This document shows, piece after piece, positions 1-10,071 of a DNA stretch of 33,712 nucleotides. The notes beneath the pieces are model-generated. The model worked only from the letters and a program-made list of their open reading frames with translations, searched no databases and was not told where the DNA came from. The stretch comes from Candidatus Bathyarchaeota archaeon. Its GTDB lineage: Archaea > Thermoproteota > Bathyarchaeia > Bathyarchaeales > Bathycorpusculaceae. Made by a program: the position numbers and the translations under genes. The stretch's first letter is position 1, and each line of letters opens with the position of its first letter. Location of the stretch: contig JAOZGY010000018.1 of assembly GCA_026015145.1 (NCBI GenBank), forward strand, positions 1-33,712. Direction: 5' to 3'.

Positions 1-70
1 TATTACCAAATATCTAACATTTTTGGTATGAGTTATCTAAGATTCAATAAACGTATGTGTGATGAAATGG

Positions 71-155
71 TGCGGAGGGTGGGATTCGAACCCACGAACC
101 TCTACAGGATAGGCGCCTCAGGCCTACGCCTTTGACCTGGCTTGGCAACCCCCGC
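71..155 (-). tRNA. tRNA-Leu (anticodon GAG), class II with variable arm, CCA not encoded
   Basis: Reverse complement GCGGGGG...TAGGC-CTGAGGC-GCCTA...GGTTCGAATCC-type T arm...CCTCCGCA; 7-bp acceptor, 5-bp anticodon stem, long variable arm CCTGTAGAGG. Confidence 0.95.
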
Positions 156-475
156 TCATACCAACTATTATCTTAAGATAATCGGGTAGCAAGTATTAGA
201 AAGAGAGTCCTATTAAAAGTGTTTAGTTTGGTTGATAGACCTTAATCAAAGAAGACATTGGTATTCTATGGACCAAGTTATAATTCATAAGAAAATTGCT
301 AGAGGTTTGAATACCACAATTTAGGGTTAGTTATCAATAAAAGATTGGTAATAATAGGAAGTAAAGAGGTTTAAGATATCAAAAGACTTCGTTTTAATCA
401 ATAAAATTTCTAATTAAAGCAGTTCTCTTATATCCCGCTTTTCCAAATATTTCTTTAAAGGAAACAAGGATAAAA

Positions 476-1519
476 TTGAACTCCAAGAAAAAAATCCCCG
501 AAGAATGCGAAGAATGTGAAATTAGTCGCAATAAAATGTATTGCTGGAATAGAGAGAGATTCTTGGAAACACTGTTAAGTAACAGCGAATCTGTGGAAGA
601 GAATTGGAGTGAAACAGAACTACCACAAATTACAGAAAAAATTATGAAAAATTACGAAAAAGTAGGTGGTATAGATCATCTTGAGGGAAGAGATTTGCCT
701 TCAAAAAAGATTGTAATCGAAGTATTAGAAGATCTCTTCACGATCCTCTACCCTGGATATCTAGGCAAAGAAGAAATAACAAAAATCAACATCAAAACCG
801 TACTTAATACCACTCTAACATCAGTATTTGAAAGATTAACAAATGAAATAGAGAAAAGTCTAAAATATATATGCAGAAAAATTGTTGAATGCCCTAAAGA
901 TATCTGTCGTAAAAGAGCTAAAGTGGTCATTAAAGAGCTAATAGAAAGAATCCCGGAAATACGGATGTTCCTAAGTGGGGATATAGAAGCAGCATTTAAA
1001 GGAGATCCAGCAGCGGCTAGCAACGAGGAAGTAATTCTTAGTTATCCATGTGTTTTAGCCATAACAACCTACAGAATAGCCCATGAACTATACTTGCAAG
1101 GAGTACCGTTAATTCCAAGAATAATGAGTGAACATGTTCATTCAATGACGGGGATAGATATTCATCCTGGCGCAAAAATTGGAAAGAACTTTTTCATAGA
1201 TCATGGAACTGGAGTTGTGATAGGTGAGACTTCAGAAATTGGTGATAATGTGAAAATTTATCAAGGAGTAACCCTAGGAGCTTTAAGTTTTCCAAAAGAC
1301 AAAAAAGGAGAAGTAATTAGAGGGAGAAAAAGACACCCCACAATAGGAAATAATGTTGTAATATATTCAGGAGCAACGCTTCTTGGACCTGACGCTATAG
1401 TTGGGGATAATGTTACAATTGGAGGAAATGTATGGCTTACAACACCAGTTACAGCAAATACAAAAATAGCTATATCACGACCTGAACTGCAATTTAAAAA
1501 AAAGAAAGAAAAACAATAA
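476..1519 (+). CDS. cysE: Serine O-acetyltransferase family (left-handed beta-helix), TTG start
   Basis: [42 protein letters not shown] typical of SAT/EpsC. Confidence 0.88.
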   Translation: MNSKKKIPEECEECEISRNKMYCWNRERFLETLLSNSESVEENWSETELPQITEKIMKNYEKVGGIDHLEGRDLPSKKIVIEVLEDLFTILYPGYLGKEEITKINIKTVLNTTLTSVFERLTNEIEKSLKYICRKIVECPKDICRKRAKVVIKELIERIPEIRMFLSGDIEAAFKGDPAAASNEEVILSYPCVLAITTYRIAHELYLQGVPLIPRIMSEHVHSMTGIDIHPGAKIGKNFFIDHGTGVVIGETSEIGDNVKIYQGVTLGALSFPKDKKGEVIRGRKRHPTIGNNVVIYSGATLLGPDAIVGDNVTIGGNVWLTTPVTANTKIAISRPELQFKKKKEKQ

Positions 1520-1528
1520 AACGTTTGA

Positions 1529-1990
1529 TTAAAGCAGTCTAAAATTTTCTTTAACTGTTGTCAATACTACATGAGTATTTGTTCTTTCAAGATAAGGTAA
1601 AGATAACATGTATTTTGTAAACCTACCAAGCTCCTCACGGTTCTTAAATTTTGCAATAATCACAGCATCAGTTAAACCAGTTACGTCATACACACCACAA
1701 ACGTTTGGATTCTTTGCAATCTCATTTTCCATTTCAACAAGTTTACCCTTGGAAACAGTTACTTCTGTTAAGACAGTAAGTTGATATCCCAACTTTTCTT
1801 GATCCAAAATTGCAGAGTACCCTTTGATTAATCCTTTTTCTTCCATCTTCTTAATCCGGGAAAGAACTGTACCAACAGAGACACCAATTTTTTTGGCAAT
1901 CTGTCTACTTGAAAATCTAGCATCTTCCAATAATTTTTCTAAAATTTTTTTATCAGTTTCATTCAGGGTCACAATTATCCCCTTGCACAT
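1529..1990 (-). CDS. Lrp/AsnC family transcriptional regulator
   Basis: N-terminal HTH (LNETDKKILEKLLEDARFSSRQIAKKIGVSVGTVLSRIKKMEEKGLIKGY) plus C-terminal ligand-binding domain pattern. Confidence 0.93.
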   Translation of the reverse strand: MCKGIIVTLNETDKKILEKLLEDARFSSRQIAKKIGVSVGTVLSRIKKMEEKGLIKGYSAILDQEKLGYQLTVLTEVTVSKGKLVEMENEIAKNPNVCGVYDVTGLTDAVIIAKFKNREELGRFTKYMLSLPYLERTNTHVVLTTVKENFRLL

Positions 1991-2177
1991 TTTTTCAACT
2001 AAAAGGACTTTTTCAAGTCATCCTTTTGTTTATCAGCTAATTACCTTAATATAAGTTTAGATTGAGACAACAAAATCAAAAAAAAGTTTTTTGAATTGAA
2101 AGTTAATAGCATTGAATAGAAAAAGACAGGAATATTAAAGTACTAGATTGGAAATTCAAGTACCCGAGTAAGAAAAC

Positions 2178-3727
2178 ATGGAGAAAAGATATGATACCAT
2201 TCTCGTTCTAGACTTTGGAGGTCAATATTGTCACCTCACTGGAAGAAGAATCAGGGAGGAAGGAGTATACTCCGAAATCGTACCTCATGATATCAAAATA
2301 GAGGAAATAAAAAGCTTAGAAAAAAAAACAACATAAAAGGATTAATTCTTTCAGGTGGTCCATCAAGTGTATATGAGCATAATGGACCAAAAATGGATCC
2401 AAGGCTAGTAAATATTGATTTACCAATTTTGGGTTTATGTTATGGATTGCAGCTTATTGCACAAATCACCCAAGGAAAAGTAAAACCTGCAACTTGCAAA
2501 GAATATGGAACAACGTTTGTATCAATCGATAAAGCTACAGGGATTCTACGGGGATTAAACAAAAGGGAAAAAGTTTGGATGAGTCACGGAGACACAGTAT
2601 ATGCTCCACCTCCAAGTTTTGAAATAATGGCTCATTCAAAAAATTGTCCAGTTGCAGCCTTTAAGCACAAGAAAAAACCTATTTATGGACTACAATGGCA
2701 TCCAGAAGTTATTCATACAAAAAATGGAGCTAAGATGCTAAACAACTTCATATTTGAAGTGTGTAAATGTGAAGCAAATTGGAAAATGGAAGACATTATA
2801 GAAAAAATGGTTAAAGAAATAAGATCAGCTGTTGGTGAAGAAAAAGCGATAATAGGATTGAGTGGAGGAATAGATTCCAGTGTGGCTACAGCACTTGCAG
2901 CCAAAGCTATAGAGAATAAACTCACAGCTGTTTTTGTTGATCATGGTTTTATGCGTGAAGGTGAACCTGAACAAGTGAGAAAAACTTTTCAAAAATTCAA
3001 ACTTAACTTTGAAGTTGCAGAAGCTCAAGAAAGATTTATGCACAAATTGAAAAAAATAATTGATCCAGAAAAGAAGCGAAAAATAATTGGTGAGGAATTC
3101 ATAAGAGTTTTCGAAGAAAAAGCAAATATCATTGACGCAAGTTTCCTTATACAAGGAACTATATATCCTGACAGAATTGAATCTGGTTTTAGTAAAAATT
3201 CAAAAAAAATTAAATCTCATCACAATGTCGCAGGTTTACCATCAAAAATCAAATTCAAAAAGATCTTAGAGCCACTTCGAGATCTATATAAAGACGAAGT
3301 CAGAAAAGTCGCCAGAATGCTAGGCTTACCAAAAAAACTTGTAGAACGACAACCATTCCCAGGACCAGGATTAGCTGTAAGAATAATTGGTGAAGTGAAT
3401 AATGAAAAAAATAGAATAATTAAACAAGCCGATAAAATAGTTCGAGAGGAAATCGAAAAAGCCAAATTGGACAATAAATTGTGGCAATACTTCGCCGTTC
3501 TAACAGACACAAAAGCCACGGGTGTGAAAGGAGACGCTAGAGCCTATGGCTATGTGGTAGCTATACGAGCCGCAGAAAGCCGCGAAGCTATGACTGCAAA
3601 CTTTGCAAAAATCCCTTATTCAATACTAGAAAAAATTGCTACAAGAATTACTAATGAGATACCTCAAGTAACCCGCATAGTTTATGATATTACTCACAAG
3701 CCCCCAGCAACAATAGAATGGGAATAA
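2178..3727 (+). pseudogene. guaA: GMP synthase (glutamine-hydrolysing), frameshifted at an A9 homopolymer (2320-2328); fragments 2178-2336 and frame of ORF 2393-3727
   Basis: [50 protein letters not shown] then, one frame over, [27 protein letters not shown]...LGLCYGLQLIAQ...WHPEV...GLSGGIDSSV...RQPFPGPGLAVRIIGE. Confidence 0.9.
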
Positions 3728-3790
3728 AACCAAGAGTAAATAATCATAATAGCTTAAAACAACATTTGATTTTACAGGGTAGAGATAGAA

Positions 3791-4876
3791 ATGAAAGCAT
3801 TGATACTAGCTGGTCGTTTTGGTACAAGATTGAGACCAATTAGTTGTACAAGACCAAAAACTCTTTTCCCTATAGTAAATAAACCATTATTAGAAGGTAT
3901 TTTTGAACGCCTAGCAAAAAACAGCATTAAAGAAGTCATTATGGCTGTTAATGGATTAACTAAGTTCTATATCAAAAAGCAAAGAATCCAAGAATATGGA
4001 TTAGAAATTACATATTCAATAGATCCCCCAAAAAAACCTCTTGGAACTGCAGGACCAATAAAAAATGTTGAAAACCTTATTGGAAAATCAGACTCGTTCT
4101 TAGTTTTAAACGGGGATATTTTCGCTGATATAAACTATAAAGAAATCATAAAAATTCACAAAGAAAAACAAGCATTAGGTACAATAGCACTCTACAAAGT
4201 CAAAGACCCCACCAGATATGGCTCTGTTGAAATTTCAGACAATAATCAAATAACACAATTCATAGAGAAACCAAAAAAAGGAATGGCACCAACCAATCTA
4301 ATTAATGCTGGAATTTATGTATTAGACCCCGCAGTGTTTCAATATATCGAAAAAGATAAAGCTGTTTCAATGGAAAGAGAAGTCTTTCCCATACTGGTTG
4401 AACAAAAAAAACTCTATGGCTATAATATGCAAGGTTTATGGATGGATATTGGTAAACCAGCTGGATACCTGCAAGCAAACAAAATCCTTCTAGAAACGTC
4501 TAATAAAAAAATAAAATATAAGAAAAAAAATTCAGTAATAAAAAACCCCGTGTCAATTGATAATGATGTTAAAATAGGATCAAAAACAATAATTGGTCCA
4601 TTTACAGTTATAGGAAAAAACGTATCTGTGGGTGATGGTGTAGAGATTATCGAGTCTGTAGTTTTTCCTGATGTCGAAATTCAAGATTACACAAAAATAA
4701 TGGGAGCCATTATTGGTGAGGGCGTTATTATCGGAAAAAACGTGCGAATAAACAAAGGGTGCATAATCGGAGATTATGCAAAAATTAGGGACAATCTCAC
4801 AATCCATGAGGGAGCAGCAGTTTGTCCAGGAAAAGAACTCACTGAAAACATTTTAAAATCAAACGGAATCTGTTAA
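3791..4876 (+). CDS. Sugar-1-phosphate nucleotidyltransferase (GlmU/RmlA-like) with C-terminal left-handed beta-helix
   Basis: MKALILAGRFGTRLRPISCTRPKTLFPI signature; hexapeptide repeats at the C-terminus. Confidence 0.9.
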   Translation: MKALILAGRFGTRLRPISCTRPKTLFPIVNKPLLEGIFERLAKNSIKEVIMAVNGLTKFYIKKQRIQEYGLEITYSIDPPKKPLGTAGPIKNVENLIGKSDSFLVLNGDIFADINYKEIIKIHKEKQALGTIALYKVKDPTRYGSVEISDNNQITQFIEKPKKGMAPTNLINAGIYVLDPAVFQYIEKDKAVSMEREVFPILVEQKKLYGYNMQGLWMDIGKPAGYLQANKILLETSNKKIKYKKKNSVIKNPVSIDNDVKIGSKTIIGPFTVIGKNVSVGDGVEIIESVVFPDVEIQDYTKIMGAIIGEGVIIGKNVRINKGCIIGDYAKIRDNLTIHEGAAVCPGKELTENILKSNGIC

Positions 4877-4893
4877 AAGGGAGAAGGAAAAAA

Positions 4894-6261
4894 TTGAATA
4901 AAAAAAAACTCTTCGGAACAAATGGCATACGCGGATTAGTTAATAAAGAATTAACATCAGAAATTGTAATTGCTATGGGTTCAGCAATCGGGACATTCTT
5001 TAAAAGAGGAAATCTAATAGTAGGTCATGATGCAAGAACCAGTGGACCAATGTTCTCTAGAGCAATAATTGCAGGATTAACAGCTACAGGATGTAACGTT
5101 TTCTTTGCAGGTTTAGCACCAACACCAGCTTTGCAATATGCAATTAAAAATCATAACATGAGTGGTGGTGTGATAATAACGGCTTCTCATAATCCACCAG
5201 AATATAATGGAATAAAGGTCATTTGGAAAGATGGAATAGAAATTTCTCATAAACAAGAGATTGAAATAGAAAATATTTATTTTAATAAAGATCAAATCCT
5301 TGCCGAATGGAATAAACTAGGCTCAAAAATTGAATTGCATGGAATAAACACTGAATATATTAAGGCGATAAAAACACATATTGATCTACCAAGAATTATA
5401 CAAAAAAAATTCCATGTTGTTGTAGACGCGGGTAATAGTGTAGGAGGAATAACAACACCATATCTTCTCCAAGAACTTGGATGCAAGGTTACTACAATAA
5501 ACGCTAATATCGATGGCACATTTCCTGGTCGTTTACCGGAACCACGACCAGAAATTCTAAAAGATATAGCATCAATCGTTAGGGCAGTTAAAGCGGATTT
5601 AGGAGTAGCATTTGATGGTGATGCAGATAGATCGATTTTTATTGATGAAAAGGGAGAAATTCATTGGGGAGACAAAACTTTCTCCTTGATAATTAAACAT
5701 TTTCTAATAAAAAATCCAGCCCAAAAAATTGTAACACCTGTTAGCTCTTCAACACTAGTAAAGGACACTGTTAATACATATAATGGCGAGTTAATTTGGA
5801 CAAAAGTTGGAAGTGTAACAGTCTCACAAACAATGAAAAAGGAAAAAGCTAAATTGGGTGGAGAAGAAAATGGAGGAGTTTTCTATGGCCCTCATCAAAC
5901 AGTTCGAGATGGAGCTATGACAACAGCTTTAATTTTAGAAATAATGGCTATAACAAACAATAAATTATCTACACTAATCGAGAAGCAACCGAAATATTAT
6001 CTTGAAAAAGGAAAAGTATCGTGCGCAGAAGATAAGAAAGGAAAAATAATGAATAAATTTCTTCAAGAAGTTAAAAATAAGAACATATCAAAAATTGATG
6101 GAGTAAAAATCTGGTTTGAGGATAAAAGTGCAATATTAGTTAGACCAAGTGGAACTGAACCCACAATCAGATTATATGCAGAAGCAAAAAATAAACAGAA
6201 AGCAGAAAAATTGATTCAAAAATTTAGTTCGAAACTTAAAGAAATACTATTAACAATTTGA
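4894..6261 (+). CDS. glmM: Phosphoglucosamine mutase / phosphohexomutase
   Basis: LFGTNGIRG N-terminus, catalytic TASHNPPEYNGIK, DGDADR, RPSGTEPTIRLYAEA. Confidence 0.92.
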   Translation: MNKKKLFGTNGIRGLVNKELTSEIVIAMGSAIGTFFKRGNLIVGHDARTSGPMFSRAIIAGLTATGCNVFFAGLAPTPALQYAIKNHNMSGGVIITASHNPPEYNGIKVIWKDGIEISHKQEIEIENIYFNKDQILAEWNKLGSKIELHGINTEYIKAIKTHIDLPRIIQKKFHVVVDAGNSVGGITTPYLLQELGCKVTTINANIDGTFPGRLPEPRPEILKDIASIVRAVKADLGVAFDGDADRSIFIDEKGEIHWGDKTFSLIIKHFLIKNPAQKIVTPVSSSTLVKDTVNTYNGELIWTKVGSVTVSQTMKKEKAKLGGEENGGVFYGPHQTVRDGAMTTALILEIMAITNNKLSTLIEKQPKYYLEKGKVSCAEDKKGKIMNKFLQEVKNKNISKIDGVKIWFEDKSAILVRPSGTEPTIRLYAEAKNKQKAEKLIQKFSSKLKEILLTI

Positions 6262-7649
6262 AAAATCAATTAATTTTAATTATTGAGTTGGGGAAGAAGG
6301 GAATGCCTTTAGTTCTTGATTTGAAACTGAGTGAAATCGGTTTAAAAGAAAAGCGAGAAAAATACACGATAAGCATAATTGGTTGCCAACAAACCGGTCT
6401 TCAGTTTGCTTTAGCTTTTGCAGAAGCAGGTTTCAAGGTAATTTGTACAGATGAAGATCAAAATCTCTTACAATTGTTGTCGAAAGGAAAAACACCATAT
6501 TTTGGTCGCGAAATGGAAACCAGAATAAACAGCAATGTAAAAAGAGGACGGTTAATTACTGAAAGTGAGATAAAAAACGCGGTTTCACAGAGCAACATCA
6601 TAATTATAACAACCGCTACAAAAATCAATATACGAAATAAATTAAATTTTTCAAAGATAGAACGGAATTGCAAACGAATTGGCGAAGTACTAAATCGCGG
6701 TATGTTGGTCGTATATGGCGGCATAGCAAGCATAGGTTATATCGAAAACAACATTAAAGAAATACTTGAGAACACATCTGGGTTAAGAGTAAGCGAAGAT
6801 TTTGGATTAATATACAGTCCCATCCAAGTTAGTGACCAACTCCCAGAGTTGTTTACAGATAAAAAACTGGTTCTAGCAGGGTTGGACAAGCATAGTCTAA
6901 ACTCTGCAACTATAATTTTCCAAACTATAATGAAAAATGAGATAAAACAAGTATTAGGTTTTAAGAAATTAGAAGCAGCAGTATTATTCTCAATGGCAAA
7001 AAATGACCTAGACTTGGCATTTGCAAATGAAGTAGCCATATTTTGTGAAAAGACAGGTTTAGATTACTTTGAAATCACAAAAATATTAGAGAGCTACAAA
7101 CCAAATAATGCTCAGCAAATTGGGATAGAAAAAGAGGAAAAATCCAAGTTCTATATGTTAATTGAAAATGCAGATACTAATGCTGTAAATGTTAAACTAA
7201 TCACCCTGGCAAGGAAAACAAATGAGGGATTAGCCAGACATTCAATTAAACTAACTCATAAAGCGCTTCGAAAATGTGGAAAAACTTTACGAAGAGCAAA
7301 AATTTCTATCTTTGGCTCGATTCAACCAAAAACTACTGCCTCAGAACTCATTAAGTTAATTGAAAAAAAAGGTGCAAAAACAAGTTTGTATAACCCTTTT
7401 CGTCCAAAAAGATATCTAAAGGATGATAAAAAAAGGTCCAAAAGGAGTTTAAACGAGACAGTTGAAGGCACAGATTGTTTTATAATATTAAATGAGCACA
7501 AGAAAATTGATAGACTAAATTTCAAAAAATTGAGTGCTAGAATGAAAATGCCAGCAGCAATTGTTGATTTAGCAGGAGCTGTAAACCCTAAAAAAGCTGA
7601 AAAAGAAGGATTTACATATTATGGTTTGGGAAGAGGATCTGAAAAGTGA
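6258..7649 (+). CDS. UDP-glucose/GDP-mannose (nucleotide-sugar) dehydrogenase family homologue, apparently missing catalytic residues; real start may be ATG at about 6303
   Basis: AEAGFKVICTDED, SGLRVSEDFGLIYSP, LAFANEVAIFCEKTGLDYFEI, LARKTNEG; GGxCxPxD motif absent. Confidence 0.8.
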   Translation: MKNQLILIIELGKKGMPLVLDLKLSEIGLKEKREKYTISIIGCQQTGLQFALAFAEAGFKVICTDEDQNLLQLLSKGKTPYFGREMETRINSNVKRGRLITESEIKNAVSQSNIIIITTATKINIRNKLNFSKIERNCKRIGEVLNRGMLVVYGGIASIGYIENNIKEILENTSGLRVSEDFGLIYSPIQVSDQLPELFTDKKLVLAGLDKHSLNSATIIFQTIMKNEIKQVLGFKKLEAAVLFSMAKNDLDLAFANEVAIFCEKTGLDYFEITKILESYKPNNAQQIGIEKEEKSKFYMLIENADTNAVNVKLITLARKTNEGLARHSIKLTHKALRKCGKTLRRAKISIFGSIQPKTTASELIKLIEKKGAKTSLYNPFRPKRYLKDDKKRSKRSLNETVEGTDCFIILNEHKKIDRLNFKKLSARMKMPAAIVDLAGAVNPKKAEKEGFTYYGLGRGSEK

Positions 7650-8596
7650 AAAAACTTGGTGTAGCAGTAATAGGAACGGGATTTTGGGGAAAAAACCATG
7701 CCAGAATTTACAAGGAGCTGGAATCAACTGAACTTATAGCAGTATGCGATGTGAACCCAGAAAGAGCAAAAAATATAGCTGATCAATTTGGAGTAAAACC
7801 CTATGCAAGTACGTCCAAAATGCTAAAAAACAGAAGAGTTGACGCTGTTAGCATATGTACGTGGTCAACCAAACTTGCCAGAGAAGCACTAAGATCACTA
7901 AAAATGAAAAAACATGTTTTAGTTGAAAAACCTATGGCAACAAACACGAAACAAGCAAAGAAGCTTCTGGAAACCGCAGAAGATAATTCTGTTTGTTTAA
8001 CTGTTGGTTTTCTTATGAGATTCATACCAGGTTTGAAAAGAATTAAAGAAGCAGTTGCAAGCAAAAAAATTGGAGATATGGTTTGTGCAACTGCGAAAAG
8101 GGTTTCCCAGTGGCCTGAAAGAATAGGAGATGTTGGAGTAGTAAAGGATACTGCGATTCACGACATAGACATTATGAAATATCTAACAAATGAGGATCCT
8201 GCATGTGTTTATGCAAAAACAGGGAACATGAGACATAAAAAATTTGAAGATTATGCACAAATAATGCTAACCTATGAAGATGGAAAAAGTGCGTTTATTG
8301 AATCAAATTGGCTAACACCTTACAAAACTCGAAAGTTGATAATCACTGGAAGTGAAGCAATAATGAAATTAGATTACATTACACAAGAATTATGGATTGA
8401 ACGACAAAAAAAAACAGTTCAACCTAAATATAAATTCAAAGAACCTTTGAAACTTGAGTTACAACATTTTGTTAATTGTATAATAAATAATGAAACACCA
8501 ATAATATCGGGATTAGATGGTTTAAAAGCCCTAAAGATCGCTGAAGCAGCCTTGAAGTCTTCAACAAAAAACAAAGTAATTAAACTAAAATGGTAA
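7646..8596 (+). CDS. Gfo/Idh/MocA family oxidoreductase (possible UDP-GlcNAcA 3-dehydrogenase-like), GTG start
   Basis: VIGTGFWGKNHARIY, LVEKPMATN, DTAIHDIDIMKYL motifs. Confidence 0.9.
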   Translation: MKKLGVAVIGTGFWGKNHARIYKELESTELIAVCDVNPERAKNIADQFGVKPYASTSKMLKNRRVDAVSICTWSTKLAREALRSLKMKKHVLVEKPMATNTKQAKKLLETAEDNSVCLTVGFLMRFIPGLKRIKEAVASKKIGDMVCATAKRVSQWPERIGDVGVVKDTAIHDIDIMKYLTNEDPACVYAKTGNMRHKKFEDYAQIMLTYEDGKSAFIESNWLTPYKTRKLIITGSEAIMKLDYITQELWIERQKKTVQPKYKFKEPLKLELQHFVNCIINNETPIISGLDGLKALKIAEAALKSSTKNKVIKLKW

Positions 8597-8606
8597 TCAA
8601 AAAAAA

Positions 8607-8879
8607 TTATTGTCTTAATCGAAAAGGTTTGCCTTCACAAACAACTTTTTCAGGTAAGCTATCTTTCCATTTCTTTAAGAAGGGAAGGTCCTCAGACTCT
8701 TTTCTCAATTCATCTGGTAACATTTCTGGAATTTCATCGCGAATTGGATACCAACGTAAACATTTAGGGCAAACAATTGATCCTTCAACAATTTCTTCTT
8801 CTTCTTTAAAAATATAAAGATCAAGAGGGTGATACTTGTCAATCGGACAGGCCAAAATTTCCATTAATCGTCTCTTCAT
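8607..8879 (-). CDS. Trm112 family zinc-binding protein
   Basis: MKRRLMEILACPIDKYHPLDL...IVCPKCLRWYPIRDEIPEMLP. Confidence 0.88.
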   Translation of the reverse strand: MKRRLMEILACPIDKYHPLDLYIFKEEEEIVEGSIVCPKCLRWYPIRDEIPEMLPDELRKESEDLPFLKKWKDSLPEKVVCEGKPFRLRQ

Positions 8880-8914
8880 TTCTCATCACATAATACAGAA
8901 TAAATAATGATTTA

Positions 8915-9769
8915 TTAAAATCTGTCTGGGATATTCATTATTTTAATATCAATTACAACTTGATACCAATTCGGACCAATACTTCTTACAATACGAGAAA
9001 ATGGAATATCGTAAAGAACGCCTAAACTACTTAATTTTTTACTCACACTAAATTTAATTTTATCTGTTGGACTCTCGGTTTTCTTTGCATATTCAAAAGC
9101 GTAATAATGGATCCATCCTCCAGATTTTTTAAGTGATAGCAGAGCAGAAGATAAATATTCAAAAGCTCTTTCAGGTAAGGGCATCAATACACGATCAGCC
9201 AAACCTTGCAACTCTTTTCCAATAATAACTTTTGCATCACCAAGTAACGGTATTACTTTACCATAAACTCGATTAAGACAAACATTTTTTTGCATGAACT
9301 GAATGGCTATTGGATTTATATCTATAGAATATACTTTCGCAGATTTAATCCACTTAACGATTAATATCGAGAAACAACCAACTCCTGCAAACATATTCAC
9401 AACCACTTCATTTGCCATAACCTTTCTTAATACTCGCCATCTTTCATGAGAAAGCCTAGGAGAAAAATAGCATTTTTCAAGATCAACAGAGAATAGACAA
9501 TTATGTTCTTTATGAACAGTGCAGGTTCTTTTTTCACCTAACATATAATCCAATTTTCGAAGACGAAAAGTTCCATCTATTGAACCCGATTGGAACAATA
9601 CAGTCTTAATGTTCTTGTTAAAATTCTTGAGGGCTCGACTAAACTTTCCAATTTCTCTTAAAGAAGATGGATTATTAGGGATCGATCTAATTATTGCAAT
9701 ATCACCAATAATATCATAAGAACTGGATAAACTACAATTCTTAGAATAAAAAACAGGATTTTTTCTCAA
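8915..9769 (-). CDS. trm5: Archaeal Trm5-type tRNA (guanine37-N1)-methyltransferase
   Basis: Class I SAM fold VVNMFAGVGCFSI, SIDINPIAIQFMQKNV, RVLMPLPERAFEYL, GWIHYYAF. Confidence 0.88.
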   Translation of the reverse strand: MRKNPVFYSKNCSLSSSYDIIGDIAIIRSIPNNPSSLREIGKFSRALKNFNKNIKTVLFQSGSIDGTFRLRKLDYMLGEKRTCTVHKEHNCLFSVDLEKCYFSPRLSHERWRVLRKVMANEVVVNMFAGVGCFSILIVKWIKSAKVYSIDINPIAIQFMQKNVCLNRVYGKVIPLLGDAKVIIGKELQGLADRVLMPLPERAFEYLSSALLSLKKSGGWIHYYAFEYAKKTESPTDKIKFSVSKKLSSLGVLYDIPFSRIVRSIGPNWYQVVIDIKIMNIPDRF

Positions 9770-9862
9770 TCTGAATTATCAATCTACAACTTCGATAATA
9801 TAAAGGATCACAGGAAACATTTAAAAGTAAATTTCTTTTCCTTTGTAAAAGTGGTTGTTTCA

Positions 9863-10024
9863 ATGGATAGAACAGGAATTATCTATGAATGCATGAGATG
9901 TGGTTCAACAGTTCCTTCTGAAGAATTGGAGCTACGTGGTGGAGAAATAAAGTGCATAATTTGTGGCTATAGAATTCTTAAAAAAGTAAAACCACCCGTA
10001 GTCAAGCGAGTAAAAGCTAGATAA
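9863..10024 (+). CDS. rpo12: DNA-directed RNA polymerase subunit Rpo12 (RpoP), 53 aa; absent from supplied ORF track (alternative in-frame GTG at 9851)
   Basis: Translation MDRTGIIYECMRCGSTVPSEELELRGGEIKCIICGYRILKKVKPPVVKRVKAR; zinc ribbon with terminal RILKKxKPP. Confidence 0.9.
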   Translation: MDRTGIIYECMRCGSTVPSEELELRGGEIKCIICGYRILKKVKPPVVKRVKAR

Positions 10025-10071
10025 AAGGCCTATCCAAAACCTAGATTTTCATATATCATGCTTACGAGCCC

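Noticed and set aside
59-66. GTGATGA resembling a box C of a C/D sRNA
   Set aside because: Overlaps tRNA 3' flank on the opposite strand; no box D or C'/D' at suitable spacing.
748-1023. Antisense ORF within the serine acetyltransferase gene
   Set aside because: Entirely overlaps a convincing CDS; low-complexity hydrophobic translation with no family motifs. The same reasoning applies to other antisense ORFs in the track (e.g. 2825-3154, 3220-3519, 17815-18147, 19776-20108, 22790-23071).
8590-8817. Plus-strand ORF following the Gfo/Idh/MocA gene
   Set aside because: Antisense to the well-supported Trm112-like CDS.
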